A stretch of DNA of 34,149 nucleotides from Gliomastix tumulicola (GCA_001599755.1 BCHX01000015.1:1-34149); one strand, 5' to 3'. Numbered from the stretch's first letter, positions 9,546-19,557 are shown. Numbers and translations are program-made. The notes: generated by a model not told the origin, from the sequence alone.

Positions 9546-10499
9546 TTACTTCAACAAGCTGAGCGCTTGAACGCGGATACCTGGCAGGCCTAATGTGTCT
9601 GGCCCCCCACCCCCTCCATCGTGCCTCCCATAGGGATGTTCCCTCGTCAACATGGTGACACTCCTTTGCTAGTTTATGGTGCGAGATTTGAGAAACTAGT
9701 CGCCATTGTGTAGTGTGTAGCGTGAGATCTCTATGGAAAATCTCCTTCGGGCGGAGCCAGAGCAAGTCGCAGCGGTGCTCCGGACTCGTACCGGCCCTAT
9801 GTTCAGCTCTTTCTTCGAACGCAAGGAAAACTGAACAGGGCGTGGCCATTCGAGTGTCCTACTTACAACACCCTTGCCTTTGCCCGGCGCTTACTGCTAA
9901 CAAGAATGTGGCGGGTCTCTTTCGTGTGGCTGTAGTAAGTTTCCTTGACGAGGCCCGGCAGCATCGCTTATGTTGGCGTACGTATAATGAATGACAATTC
10001 ATCAGCGGCTAGCCAGCGTCTTCCTTATGCAGGGTCACATACTGCACAGCGTGACGTACGATCATCTGGCTTTACTCAATGTGTGCCCAACATCCATGCG
10101 CCTGAACTGCCAACAACCCTCTAGAGTGCCGTACATGGGATTTAGCCTTGTCGACATAGTGGCCAAGGACCGAGCGACCTCGCTGAACCGCTCAAAATGC
10201 GTCTTCTAGTACTACTTGAAGAAGGCAAAGGGTTAGGTAGGCACTATCAAGACTCCTCGCGCGAGTAACGGGCACGGCAGGGGCGGGCATCAAGCTGGGG
10301 TGGCAGGGTCAAGTTGGGGGTTAGACGAAGCTATAGGCGGCTCATCTCAACGGGTGGTCAAAGCAAAGCCAGCTCGGCGTTATCTTGGCTCTGAAGTTTG
10401 CTAGTATCATTGTCCCTCCCACCTGTGTCTAACCCGCAGTAGCAAATGCAGCCGTACGCCCGTCCGCCCGCCCAGCAGCCGCCAACTCCGTTCGTGTGG
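9546..10499. other. Stretch with no supported gene
   Basis: Only short open frames without domains. It lies between the small coiled-coil ORF and the 3' flank of the first ankyrin gene. Confidence 0.5.
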
Positions 10500-10545
10500 G
10501 ACTCGTGCTGAACCGCAACGGCAAGGCCCATGATAGGTAGCTTTA
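10500..10545 (-). repeat. Duplicated 3' flank of ankyrin gene 1
   Basis: Read on the minus strand, the sequence just after the stop (AGCTACCTATCA..GGCCT.GCCGTTG) matches the sequence just after the stop of the second ankyrin gene (17442-17490) at about 80% or better over some 45 bp. The duplication that made the two genes therefore included non-coding DNA. Confidence 0.75.
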
Positions 10546-10550
10546 CCCTC

Positions 10551-12332
10551 TCAATGGCTTTTGGCCTGTGACTCGGCTTTGCCTAGCAGGAGCGTGACAA
10601 TAGCTTCATGTCCGCCTTCGGCGGCGAGAACTAGCGGCGTCGAACCGTCACGGCCTCTCGAGTCCACATCGACTTCCCGCCGGTTCAGGAGGAGCCTGAC
10701 AACCGCTTCGTGTCCGCTCTCGGCCGCCCAGGAGAGTGGCGTCCGACGATCGTTATCTTTCGGGTCCGCCTCGACTCCCGGACGGCTAAGGAGGAACCTA
10801 ACAATATTCACGTTTCCGCAGTCGGCGGCCCACGATAGAGGCGTGAAACCGGCGTAGTCTTTCGAGTTCACGTCCACTTCTGGAAGGGCAAGGAGGAGCC
10901 TAACAATCGCTTCTTCTCCATAGCCGGCCGCGGTAGCCAGCGGCGTCGAACCGCCGCCATCTTTCGAGTTTACATCAACTTCCGGCCGGTCTACCAGCAA
11001 TCTGACGACTGATTCGTGTCCATAAAGGGCTGCGTAGGATAGCGGCGTTGAACCCTCGGAATCCCTCGAGTCGGCCTCCACCCCCGGCCGGTCCAGCAGG
11101 AGCCTAGCAATTGCTTCGTGTCCATTCGCTGCCGCCCAGGAAAGCGGCGTCCGGCCACTACGGTCTCTCGAGTCAGCTACAACCCCCGGCCGGTCCAGCA
11201 GGAGCCCAGCAATTGTTTCATGTCCGTTCCTAGCCGCCCAGGAAAGCGGTGTCCGACCATCACCATCCCCCAAGTTAGCATCCACTTCCGGTCGGTCTAG
11301 AAAGAGCCTGACAACGGCTTCGTGTCCGTTCCTGGCCGCCCAGAAGAGCGGAGTCCGACCGCCACCGTCCTCTGCGTCCGCTTCGACCCCCGGGTGGTTC
11401 AGCAAAAGCCTAACGACGGCTCCGTGCCCGTTCCCCGCTGCCCAAGATAGCGGCGTTCGATCTTCCATGTCGGGTAAATCTGTCGTGACTCCTGAAAAAC
11501 CCAGGAAGAGCTTGACGACTGCTTCGTGTCCGCCCCGGGCGGCCCAGGATAGTGGTGACGAACCGCCTTCATCTTCTGAGTCCTCGTCGACCGCTGGCTG
11601 AGTGAGTAAGAGCCTGGCGGTCGCTTCGTGTCCGTTCCTGGCCGCCCAGGAAAGCGGTGTCCGATCATAGCTATCCCCCAAGTCAGCCTCCACTTCCGGT
11701 CGGTCTAGAAGGAGCTTGACAATGGCTTGGTACCCGTTTCCCGCCGCCCAGGATAGCGGAGTTCGACCGCCACAGTCCCCCAAGTCGGTTTCAACCCCCG
11801 GTCGATCCAGTAGGAGCCTAGTAATCGCTTCGTGTCCGCTCCTGGCCGCCCAAGATAGCGGCGTCCGCAGGTGGTTGTCTTCTGAGTCCACCCCGACGCC
11901 CGGCTGGTCTAACAAGAGCCTGACAATGGATTCGCGCCCGCTTTCTACCGCAAGAGATAGTGGTGTCCGGCCGCCGTCATCCCTGGCGTCCACGCAGACT
12001 CTCGGCCGGCCCAGCAAAATGCTCATGATGCCTTCGCACCTATGAAGCGCCACCGCATGTGAGGGCGTCGAGCCACTCTGCTCCTCGTCTCCATGATCTA
12101 GCGGAGTGCCGTCACTTGGGACAATGGATCTTGGAAGCTCCTCCCCTTTCCGCGCGGAAAGATGGTGCAGGACTGACCGCCTCCGTTCGTCAATCCTGCC
12201 GATATGCCGAGTTGTTAGCAGGCCCGCTAACCGCGGCACCGCATATAGGAGCGTGGCGAGGTCAGCAGGCGGGAGGAATTCTGCGATGAGGAGGACGAGG
12301 TCGAGTGGGACTGATTTCTCGGCAATATACAT
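10551..12332 (-). CDS. F-box-like/ankyrin repeat protein 1 (14 full repeats)
   Basis: The product has 593 residues from ATG 12332. The frame continues upstream to a GTG at 12539 without another ATG, and the paralogue at 15961 starts at the equivalent Met. Residues about 8-44 (VPLDLVLLIAEFLPPADLATLL...) fit an F-box-like motif, followed by a linker and one degenerate ankyrin-like unit. Fourteen consecutive ankyrin repeats of exactly 34 residues begin at residue 118, with consensus DxxGRTPLSWAAxNGHEAIVRLLLDRPGVEADS. F-box/ankyrin proteins are typically substrate adaptors of SCF-type ubiquitin ligases; here that is inferred from domains only. No signal peptide or membrane segment. The DNA is a 102-bp-period repeat, so copy number could change by unequal exchange or be mis-assembled. 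No intron is needed. Confidence 0.9.
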   Translation of the reverse strand: MYIAEKSVPLDLVLLIAEFLPPADLATLLYAVPRLAGLLTTRHIGRIDERRRSVLHHLSARKGEELPRSIVPSDGTPLDHGDEEQSGSTPSHAVALHRCEGIMSILLGRPRVCVDARDDGGRTPLSLAVESGRESIVRLLLDQPGVGVDSEDNHLRTPLSWAARSGHEAITRLLLDRPGVETDLGDCGGRTPLSWAAGNGYQAIVKLLLDRPEVEADLGDSYDRTPLSWAARNGHEATARLLLTQPAVDEDSEDEGGSSPLSWAARGGHEAVVKLFLGFSGVTTDLPDMEDRTPLSWAAGNGHGAVVRLLLNHPGVEADAEDGGGRTPLFWAARNGHEAVVRLFLDRPEVDANLGDGDGRTPLSWAARNGHETIAGLLLDRPGVVADSRDRSGRTPLSWAAANGHEAIARLLLDRPGVEADSRDSEGSTPLSYAALYGHESVVRLLVDRPEVDVNSKDGGGSTPLATAAGYGEEAIVRLLLALPEVDVNSKDYAGFTPLSWAADCGNVNIVRFLLSRPGVEADPKDNDRRTPLSWAAESGHEAVVRLLLNRREVDVDSRGRDGSTPLVLAAEGGHEAIVTLLLGKAESQAKSH

Positions 12333-13258
12333 GACATGTGAGCTCGCTGACTGGTAGAATTTGCTGCAACTTGAAGGGACATTCGATGAGGCCTGCCACG
12401 CACAACGGCATTGGGAGTCAGCCTTGTCCTGGGTCGTCTCTTTCTGAACAGAAGAAGAATAGAAGATAATGTTCGGGTCCGCCAATCGGCAGTGCTTCGA
12501 GACGAGTGGCTTCTTGGCCCTTCTTTGAGGTTGCGTCACTTTCCAAGAGCAATATATAGTGTATAGACCAGCAAAGCGGCCATCCCGGACACGACATTGC
12601 GCGTTGGTGAAGCCGAGTACCCGTAAGGTCTATTCATACGGGGCCGTGAGGTAACTACAGTACCCGTAGGCGTAGGGGTGTGTGGACCCAAATGATTGTC
12701 CACCAAGGGATTTCTCAACCCCCTTCTGAACGGGTCCCTTACGGAGGTTGGGGGCAGAAGTTTTCAGCTTGACACCTCGCCGGCATTGTCAATGTTACAG
12801 ATGCAGCGCATGCCTTACCAGATGACTTGGTTGACGGACAGCCTGGTCCGACCGGAAATCTGTTGGAGGGCCCCTGCCGGCTTCCCGATGGACCCGAATG
12901 TCATGGCGTTTCATTGTGAGTTGTAAGTATGTTTCTTTCCTGGCTATCCCTGTAATCTGTAGATTGTATACAGGAATAAGCCAGAGGAAACCGTGCGACC
13001 CCGAAAACCTACGCCCGGCGATGGTCACAAACTAGCAGGGCACTTTCCCTTGGCCATGGGCAAGGGGCGGGGCACCTGCGGTGCTAAGAGTTGTGATCTG
13101 TGGACGTATGAATGATTGGAGTTTTTTTTCTCACACCCAAGAAGAGTCTGTCTTGGACTAGGTCCATTTAGCTACGCCCACTCCCTATAGACGTACGTGG
13201 AGGCGCGTGGTGGTCGACCGAGATGCGACGGCTGGCGGTGGCGTACACCTGTGCAGGG
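12333..13258. other. Upstream region of ankyrin gene 1; no gene recognised
   Basis: On the minus strand it must contain the promoter of ankyrin gene 1; a TATATATTG-like element lies near 12550, about 220 bp upstream of the ATG. Only about 25 bp directly before the ATG (CCAGT.AGCGA) resemble the paralogue's leader. A plus open frame at 12696-12926 has no recognisable domain. A T8 run occurs near 13123. Confidence 0.45.
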
Positions 13259-13375
13259 CAAGCTAGGGTAAGTGTGAGCTAAAGCACTAGTCGGCCAAGC
13301 CAAACCAGGGCCAACGCATGCCAAGACGCCGGCTGACCAGCTAGGCAAGTCAGGGCCCATGAAAGCGAGCCCTAC
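13259..13375 (-). repeat. Three degenerate units of a 43-bp minisatellite, reverse orientation
   Basis: On the minus strand the unit reads roughly CATGGGCCCTGACTTGCCTA followed by GCTGGTCAGCCGGCGTCTTG. Unit anchors at about 13351, 13306 and 13264 are 42-45 bp apart. It is the same family as the large plus-oriented array at 30140-30840. An open frame crossing it is a translation of the repeat and is not annotated. Confidence 0.7.
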
Positions 13376-13689
13376 CCCCTAGGAGGTTGCAGTGGGCGCT
13401 GTGCATGGAACAGAGGCTGATCCCCCCCGCCACAATCACCTGCCCCTCCGGCACCGTCGCCTTGCCCAGACCGAGGAAGAACGTAGCTCGGTCCTTTCGA
13501 TTCAGCCAGACGTTCCCGGTTACCTTGGTGTACTTCCCCGGGCCCTCCATGGGCAGAAAGGGGACGAGTGAATCATACCGTCAGCCACTATTGGGTATGA
13601 CCGCCTCGGACTGGACGGCCAACATGCGATGAAGACACAAGGGTGTGGCTCCCAGCCCTTTGGGGTCACCGGAAGCTCCTGAACGATTC

Positions 13690-13801
13690 TGTTGGACTGA
13701 GTGATTGCATTGTCCCTATTTTCCACATTAGAGTACGCGGAAGCAGTCATACACCCATACATATTTCCAACCCCACATTGCCATATCGGCCACTGTGCTC
13801 A
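13690..13801 (-). repeat. 3' LTR end of the copia remnant
   Basis: The plus strand starts TGTTGGACTGAGTGATTG, i.e. the minus strand ends ...CAATCACTCAGTCCAACA. It lies about 100 bp beyond the end of the RNase H remnant in the expected order and orientation, and matches 112-221 at roughly 80% identity. Its 5' limit is uncertain. Confidence 0.65.
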
Positions 13802-14935
13802 GCACTCCTAGCGAGGGCCGCTCTGTCAGCACGCCATCGACTGTTCTTACAAAGAAAGGGTGTTTGTGGAGTTTGCCTTTACTGCAGCCGAGAGCCCATA
13901 CTCGTCACTCGACACCCCGCCCTTTCTGAATCGACTCAAACCTGTCTCGTGCGGAGGTTTGGCCGACCATCGGCTACTTGTCCTATAGCTGGAATATGCT
14001 TTCCCGGATTCTGGGATTCCCCTTACCATTTTCGTTGCGTGCATAGTCCGTGAGTGGCACTGCGGCTTCGAGGATAGGGCTATGGCTCCTTGGCTCTCGC
14101 CACAGGTGATTGTTACGGCTCTTGCCTAGCCCAGGTTCAGCTCATCAAGAAGTCTTCTGAGCTAGTAGCAGTAGGCCGTCGCGTGCCCTTGTGCGTCAGC
14201 CTCGGATTCTTTGAGCCGCTGAGATACTGCAGGATGCAAGCCTCACATGATGCGGTCCTGGGTTTGCCCGATACCACTCGCCATGAACACCGCGTATGCG
14301 ATGCCCCCCCTGTTCCGAGCATCAATTACATCAGAGATCCCATGATGCGCTGATACGGCACTTTACATCTGGGGGACAGCTTTCTGGACTGTTCTCTGTC
14401 CGTGGCGAGGTTTTAGTCGGGGTACTGACGGGAGTGTAGTCGTTCAGTCCGAGCTGCTTGACGATGTAGACTTCTTGGCTCAGGCATAGGTATCCTATGC
14501 CTGTTGGTCTCATTGGGTAGGTATAACAAGATAGTAGTTGCAAGGTCCCAGATCCCTCACTTGGAACTGGCTTCAGAGGGCCCCCTTGATCCTTTGTATC
14601 TCAGCGATTCTTGGCCCAACAACTAGGAGATCATCAACGTACACTGCACTGTACACGTTGCTTCATAATTGAACTAGGTGGGCATTGGTGAGTTAGAAGC
14701 CGAGGTCATGCAGGAAGCTTTTGAGCACTTAATACCAGATGCGCGGAGCTTGATTCAAGACGTAGAGGGCTTTTTGAAGCTTGCAGAACCTCGCTGTGCC
14801 GCCCGTCATGTGATGGGGTTGTCCGACATAGATCTCTAAGTCTAGGGCAATATTCTGAGGCTCCTTGTCCCACTCCATGGACTAGAAGATCAAGGTGGAG
14901 CGCAGTCTTGTAGTCATTCTCCCGCCAGAGTTACC
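13690..14935 (-). mobile_element. Degenerate Ty1/copia retrotransposon: RT-RNase H and 3' LTR end
   Basis: Read on the minus strand from about 14935 downward, several frames encode copia Pol pieces in the correct order. First comes LEIYVGQPHHM...CKLQKALYVLNQAPRIWY, followed by a stop where Lys is usual. Then the RT active-site motif VYVDDLLVVG (about 14645-14610), YIVKQLGLNDYTPVSTP (about 14475-14420), GSLM-stop-LMLGTG with GIAYAV in a shifted frame, NPGPHHV, the RNase H end ESQGAIALS (about 14090), and finally QVADG and FRKGGV near 13980-13910. The LTR-like end lies at 13690-13801. Stops and frame changes show it is dead. Integrase, protease and Gag upstream are absent, so it is also truncated. 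It lies between the two divergent ankyrin paralogues. Confidence 0.85.
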
Positions 14936-15847
14936 ATGGCTTGTTGACCAAGCTGTCGTCCCACCTTCCGCCTCCTCGGACCTAGGCATCTGAAAGCCGG
15001 GGAGAACGATGCAAAGCCTTCAAGGAGATAAGAAAGGGTTTTGCGGCAGAAGAGAGTAGATGTAGGATGATACAAAGTCGTCGTCCTCCTTTGATGGCTA
15101 GCTATATGGGGTCTGTGACCCCTTTCGGAACTGGCTAGTGAAGAATCTATTCGGGAATAAGGCGAGTCTAGCTTTTTCTTCTTCTGTTCTTTCAGGTTTC
15201 TTTTGTCTTTATTTTTAGTCGTGTGATGGACAAAACTGACGTCCTCTTCATCTTTGTCAAGAGAAGTGACCACACAGTGTAACTGGTTCAGGGTGCACTA
15301 CACACGGGCATTCAAGCTAGCAGACTGCGTGCTGGATGTCAGACCGGGGTCTTGATAAGTCAAAGCTGTTACCTAGCTTGGCAATGTGAACGACCACGAA
15401 ACCGCACTGTTTGGCAATTCATTAGCTAGCGGAGCTTCAGTCTGCTGAAGGTACTCAAGGTGACACCTTCCCCCTAAACGTGTGGAAGTGGCCGCCCTAG
15501 TGGCCAAGGGTCCAAACCTGATCTCTCAAGGTAGCCCAAGGAGGTATCAAGGGACGCCTCAAAGTCCTGCCGTTTTGTACACTTGCCGCCTAAACTAACT
15601 GGAGAACAGTGCGGGGAAGTCAGTAAGGGTCACTGTTGTAAGCATGGCCAGACCTGTCAATGATGGTGGTGGTCAAATTTGGCTTCTCCCGACCACCCCG
15701 CCTGTTGGGGGACTAAGTGCACGGCCATCACTACTTCGAGATGACTCTCCGGTCCCTCCCTAGCTAAGATCACTAGATCTACTTTGAGGTACTCAAAATG
15801 GCCCGTTCTATCTTTAGGTCTAGAAATAGCTACTGCACCTCCTTGCC
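14936..15847. other. No gene recognised; upstream of ankyrin gene 2
   Basis: Open frames at 14914-15273 minus (Lys-rich) and 15657-15884 minus have no recognisable domains. The area could be the eroded remainder of the retroelement, but I see no integrase or Gag motif. Confidence 0.45.
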
Positions 15848-15854
15848 TATAAAG
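15848..15854 (+). promoter_or_regulatory. TATA-box-like element of ankyrin gene 2
   Basis: TATAAAG lies 107 bp upstream of the ATG at 15961 in the right orientation. Supported by position only. Confidence 0.35.
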
Positions 15855-15960
15855 CCAGAGGGGCCCTAGGAGAAAAGGTAGCAAACGTCGCTATACATGA
15901 TAGACTATTCGATTATTCATTCGCTCATAGTGCCTTTCCCAGTTAGCGAAGTCTCGCACC

Positions 15961-17442
15961 ATGCGCATTGCTGGGAAAGCCGTTCCGCTCGACCTCGTCC
16001 TTGTGGTCGCCGAGTTCCTCGCGCCTTCGGACCTGGCTGCGCTTCTGTATGCTGCGCCTTGGCTGGCAGATCTACTAGCAACTCGGCATATCACGCAGAC
16101 CGACGAACACAGGCGATCGATCCTACACCATCTTGCCGCACGAAGTGAAGGGAACATATCAAGGCTCGTTGTCCCGGGTGAAAGTGCTCCGTTATACCAT
16201 GGAGAGAAGCACTGTGACCCGACGCCCTCACACGCGGCGGCTCGGCAAAGGTGCGGCGCCATCATGAACGCTTTGCTGGGCCGGCCATTCGTTAGCGCAG
16301 ACATGAGGGATTATGGTGGCCGAACACCGCTATCTTTGGCAGCAGCAAGCGGACATGGAGACATTGCTAGGCTTTTGTTGGGACGGCCGGAGGTAGGGCT
16401 GAACTCAAAAGATATTTACGGTCGGACGCCGCTGTCCTGGGCGGCCGGAAATGGGCGCGAAGCCGTCGTCAGGCTTTTGCTGAACTGGCCGGGAGTCTAT
16501 GCGGACTCGAAGGACATGGTTGGTCGGACGCCACTCTCCTGGGCGGCCGGAAATGGGCGCGAAGCCGTCACCAGGCTTTTGCTGAACCGGCCGGGAGTCT
16601 ATGTAGACTCGAAGGACATTAGTAGTCGGACGCCACTCTCCTGGGCGGCCGAGAGCGGACACGGAGCCGTCGTCAAGCTCTTGTTGGGCTGGCCGGGCGT
16701 CGGGGTGGACTCAGAAGACAGCCATGGTCGGACGCCGCTATCGTGGGCGGCCGGGAGCGGACACGAGGCGGTTGCTAGGCTCCTGCTGGACTGGCCGGGA
16801 GTCGGGGCGGACTCAGAGGATTCCAATGATCGCACGCCGCTGTCGTGGGCGGCACAATACGGGCACGAAGCCGTTGTCAACCTTTTGCTAAGTAAAGCTG
16901 AGGTCGAAGCGGACTTGGGAGACGGTGATGGTCGGACTCCGCTATCTTGGGCGGCGGAAAACGGACATGAAGCGATTGCTAGGCTCCTGCTGGGCCGGCC
17001 GGGGGTCGAGCCCGACTCGAGGGATCATGACGGCTGCTCGCCGCTATCCCATGCAGCCTCTTATGGACACGAATCGGTTGTCAAGCTTCTGATAGACAGG
17101 CCGGAAGTCGACGCAGACTCGAAGGACATTGACGGTTTGACACCGCTGTCGTACGCGGCCGCCCTTGGACAGGAAGACATCGTCAGGCTCCTCCTGAGCC
17201 GATCGGAGGTCGATGCAAATTCGAAAAACCGTCTCGGTTGGACACCGCTATCGTGGGCTGTCGAGATGGGAGACATGACCATTGTTAGGCTCCTCTTGTG
17301 CCGGCCGGAAGTCGATGTGGACGCGAGAGGCCATGACGGTTCGACGCCGCTATCCCATGCCATTGAGGGCGGACATAGAGCGATTGCCAGGCTCCTGCTA
17401 GGCCGAAGCCGGGCGAGACGCCGAAAGCCATTCAGAGCGTAG
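15961..17442 (+). CDS. F-box-like/ankyrin repeat protein 2 (10 full repeats plus a terminal one)
   Basis: Paralogue of the gene at 10551-12332 in opposite orientation. The product has 493 residues from ATG 15961. The N-terminus MRIAGKAVPLDLVLVVAEFL aligns without gaps with MYIAEKSVPLDLVLLIAEFL of gene 1 and fits an F-box-like motif at about 8-44. Conserved blocks follow (RRSILHHLAARSEG, TPSHAAA, LLGRP), then ankyrin repeats from residue 117: ten of exactly 34 residues and a final one of about 37 that ends in a basic tail (RARRRKPFRA). Repeats 2 and 3 (about 16421-16620) are almost identical in DNA, which points to recent internal duplication. Probable role, from domains only: target-binding adaptor, possibly for ubiquitin ligation. 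No membrane segment or signal peptide. The two genes differ in repeat number, so their binding surfaces should differ. Confidence 0.9.
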   Translation: MRIAGKAVPLDLVLVVAEFLAPSDLAALLYAAPWLADLLATRHITQTDEHRRSILHHLAARSEGNISRLVVPGESAPLYHGEKHCDPTPSHAAARQRCGAIMNALLGRPFVSADMRDYGGRTPLSLAAASGHGDIARLLLGRPEVGLNSKDIYGRTPLSWAAGNGREAVVRLLLNWPGVYADSKDMVGRTPLSWAAGNGREAVTRLLLNRPGVYVDSKDISSRTPLSWAAESGHGAVVKLLLGWPGVGVDSEDSHGRTPLSWAAGSGHEAVARLLLDWPGVGADSEDSNDRTPLSWAAQYGHEAVVNLLLSKAEVEADLGDGDGRTPLSWAAENGHEAIARLLLGRPGVEPDSRDHDGCSPLSHAASYGHESVVKLLIDRPEVDADSKDIDGLTPLSYAAALGQEDIVRLLLSRSEVDANSKNRLGWTPLSWAVEMGDMTIVRLLLCRPEVDVDARGHDGSTPLSHAIEGGHRAIARLLLGRSRARRRKPFRA

Positions 17443-17490
17443 AGCTACCTATCACCGGCCTCGCCGTTGTGGCTGAGCACGACTTCCGTA
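17443..17490 (+). repeat. Duplicated 3' flank of ankyrin gene 2
   Basis: The sequence after the stop (AGCTACCTATCACCGGCCTC..) matches the reverse complement of 10500-10545, marking part of the segmental duplication outside the coding region. Confidence 0.75.
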
Positions 17491-18465
17491 TATTTCAGGT
17501 AGCCACTACGCTCACATTGATTGCCGCAGTTGCGGCCGACGACTAACTATCGCTCACACTGTGGTGCCGAACAGCGGTCTAGAAGTGCCCGGCAGGCTGT
17601 TGGCAAGAAGTGTAGGGAAGGGGCGAGACAACATAGCGGGATGTGCCAGCAGGCTTAGCTCTACGCAGACGTCTTATCCCCTTCTCTCGCACCGTCGGCC
17701 CGTAGGAATGCTCTCCACCTTGGTTACCCTGCTCTTGACGTACATATGAGCTGCCTCCGTCTTCTAGAGTGAGCAGAGATCGATAGACGGGGTGTACACG
17801 CATCATCGGTTCTGGCCTGCAGTGCCCACCTGCAGACCGGACTGTCGAATGTTAGGGCTAGGTAGAGCCAGTCTACGCTTCGATGGCCCTGACAGCATGT
17901 CGCATGTTCGGTCATCACTAGGTAAGTCTAGCTACGTATGCAGTTCCCCCACAACATATGCTTGCGTCCCCGCGTTTCGAAGGATGCTTGAGGGATGTTG
18001 AAAGGGTCTAGTAGTAATGGGCTGAGTTTAGTGATGCAAGGGAAGAATCGAGCTGCTTTAGTATCTCTCGCATGTCGCCTTAGCACATTTCTTCTGGTTA
18101 GGCTTATATTACTTGCATACTCTCAGACCCTAATAGAATGCTACGGTTTCGACACTTCCTCTCCATGCACACCACAGGGCGGTGGTGGCCCAGGAGGCCT
18201 ATGGCGGCATTGGCAGCCCGTAGCCCTTCATCCTCTGTAGGGGCTCCAGCCTCGGTTCGCCTCAGCACCGCGACCGTAGCCGCCAGGCAACCTCGATTCG
18301 ACGAAGAACGGTCTAAACCTTACAACTAGGGCGATCTAAAAAGGGATTGAGAAGCATCTCGAAGTAGTGCTGGTTCGTGCACGTACTCTCTAGGCAAAGA
18401 AAGAGAAAGATCGGGAAGAAGAAAACGATGAGAACTACTGTAGCTCCTGTTGTGTTGCTTCCAAT
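17491..18465. other. No gene recognised
   Basis: Short overlapping open frames on both strands, none with a domain. The region separates ankyrin gene 2 from the convergent minus-strand ORF at 18466-18921. Confidence 0.5.
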
Positions 18466-18921
18466 CTAGGGGTTATGCTGCAGTCCTAACAGAGAGTAAT
18501 ACCAGGCGCCGAGTTTGTCGGCCAATTCCACCGTCCACCGCCGGTTCCCTAGTTTTCTATCAAACAATTTCCTCGTACTCTCCTTCCCATACACTTTCAC
18601 TTCCGGCGACTTCTCCTGGCGCCTGATTTGCTCCACGAACTTCTCCGAACCCACCCTCTCGATTTCGACCGAGCCCTCCTTGCTCGTGTTCAATGTGTTT
18701 TGGAGAAATTTGAAAAAGGATTCCCTGTCTGTAGAATGAACCTCTGTGTTGCGCGCAACGTATAACACGTAGTCGAAGGCGACGTTGTAATCTAACTCTT
18801 CTTTATAGAATCCATAGCAGTATATGCCCTCTTGGCCTAAGAAGTGGCCCCGTTTGTCGTCCGATAGCAATTCTCGGCTGTTCCGGGTAAGTTTGATAAT
18901 GCAGAGATCTTGAAGCTTCAT
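18466..18921 (-). CDS. Orphan hypothetical protein, 151 residues
   Basis: ATG at 18921 in a good context (CAAAGATGA). The product is highly charged, with an aromatic N-terminal half (GIYCYGFYKEELDYNVAF) and a Lys/Arg/Glu-rich C-terminal half containing EKFVEQIRRQEKSPEVKVYG. The composition is protein-like and unlike the Arg/Ser/Pro-rich noise of neighbouring ORFs, and no other frame is similarly clean. No signal peptide, membrane helix or known motif was seen and I do not recognise the family. The DNA is somewhat richer in A and T than its surroundings, so acquisition from elsewhere or a lineage-specific gene is possible. The reading stops at 18466; a further exon downstream was not found. 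Confidence 0.5.
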   Translation of the reverse strand: MKLQDLCIIKLTRNSRELLSDDKRGHFLGQEGIYCYGFYKEELDYNVAFDYVLYVARNTEVHSTDRESFFKFLQNTLNTSKEGSVEIERVGSEKFVEQIRRQEKSPEVKVYGKESTRKLFDRKLGNRRWTVELADKLGAWYYSLLGLQHNP

Positions 18922-19351
18922 CTTTGAAACAATGGGAAGAGCTGAGTTTTGTGAGGCCGCTCGGTCGGTTAGCGAGGGAGGATTTCAGCGACAGCTACTC
19001 CAGGAGAGAGGCGGCAGTTATAGTACAGACACGTTCCGTGGCGTTCCGTGGGCCTGCAAGCGCCCAACTAGCGCCTACCTCGCGATGGGTTCTACTCGTA
19101 GCGCCTTTGTCTACTTTCAAGTGGCAGAGTGTTCCCAGTTGATCGATAAAAGGGCTGACTAGTGGGTGTGCCTCTAGCGGCGATATGATGGGCAGAAATC
19201 TGAACTCATCCAGATTCTGCCTATTCTGTCTGCCTACACTGAATCGGCATCAGGTATCGGCCGCCTTGACGACCCACGCCCGCAGGCTTATCTGGCGATG
19301 TAGGAAAATAAACGGCTATGGCCGACTAGTCTACTAATGAGTAGCAGAGTT

Positions 19352-19557
19352 CAATAGTGGACGCCTTTGCGAACGCCGTGTAGGGCGGTTGTCCTGTTCA
19401 TAGTGCGGAGAGTGGAATAGTGCTAACCTGTGCACTAGTAGTTATGGCTAGTTGGTCGGCTTTCGTGTCGCTGGGGAGGGGGCGCCATGGTGGGTTCGTA
19501 CTGCCAGGCGGATGAGTTTCGAACAGAAAGATTGAAAAGAGGGGGGGGGGGGGGGGG
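19352..19557 (+). repeat. Diverged direct duplication, copy A, ending in poly-G
   Basis: Begins CAATAGTGGACGCCTTTGCG and ends ATTGAAAAGA followed by 17 G. It matches 19658-19863 across its length with roughly 90% identity by eye, except a poorly matching stretch before the final GAAAGATTGAAAA. Most differences are transitions. Confidence 0.85.

Noticed and set aside
10561..12045. Plus-strand open frames (60-109 codons) across ankyrin gene 1, and minus-strand ones across ankyrin gene 2 (16405-17363)
   Set aside because: They are antisense shadows of the 102-bp repeats and repeat with the same period; they have no independent evidence.
12333..12539. N-terminal extension of ankyrin gene 1 to 662 residues
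   Set aside because: The upstream start is GTG, no in-frame ATG lies before 12332, and the paralogue begins at the equivalent Met.
13350..13550. 66-codon minus-strand frame as part of the copia element (protease or Gag)
   Set aside because: It lies beyond the LTR end of the element and shows no protease active site or zinc knuckle.
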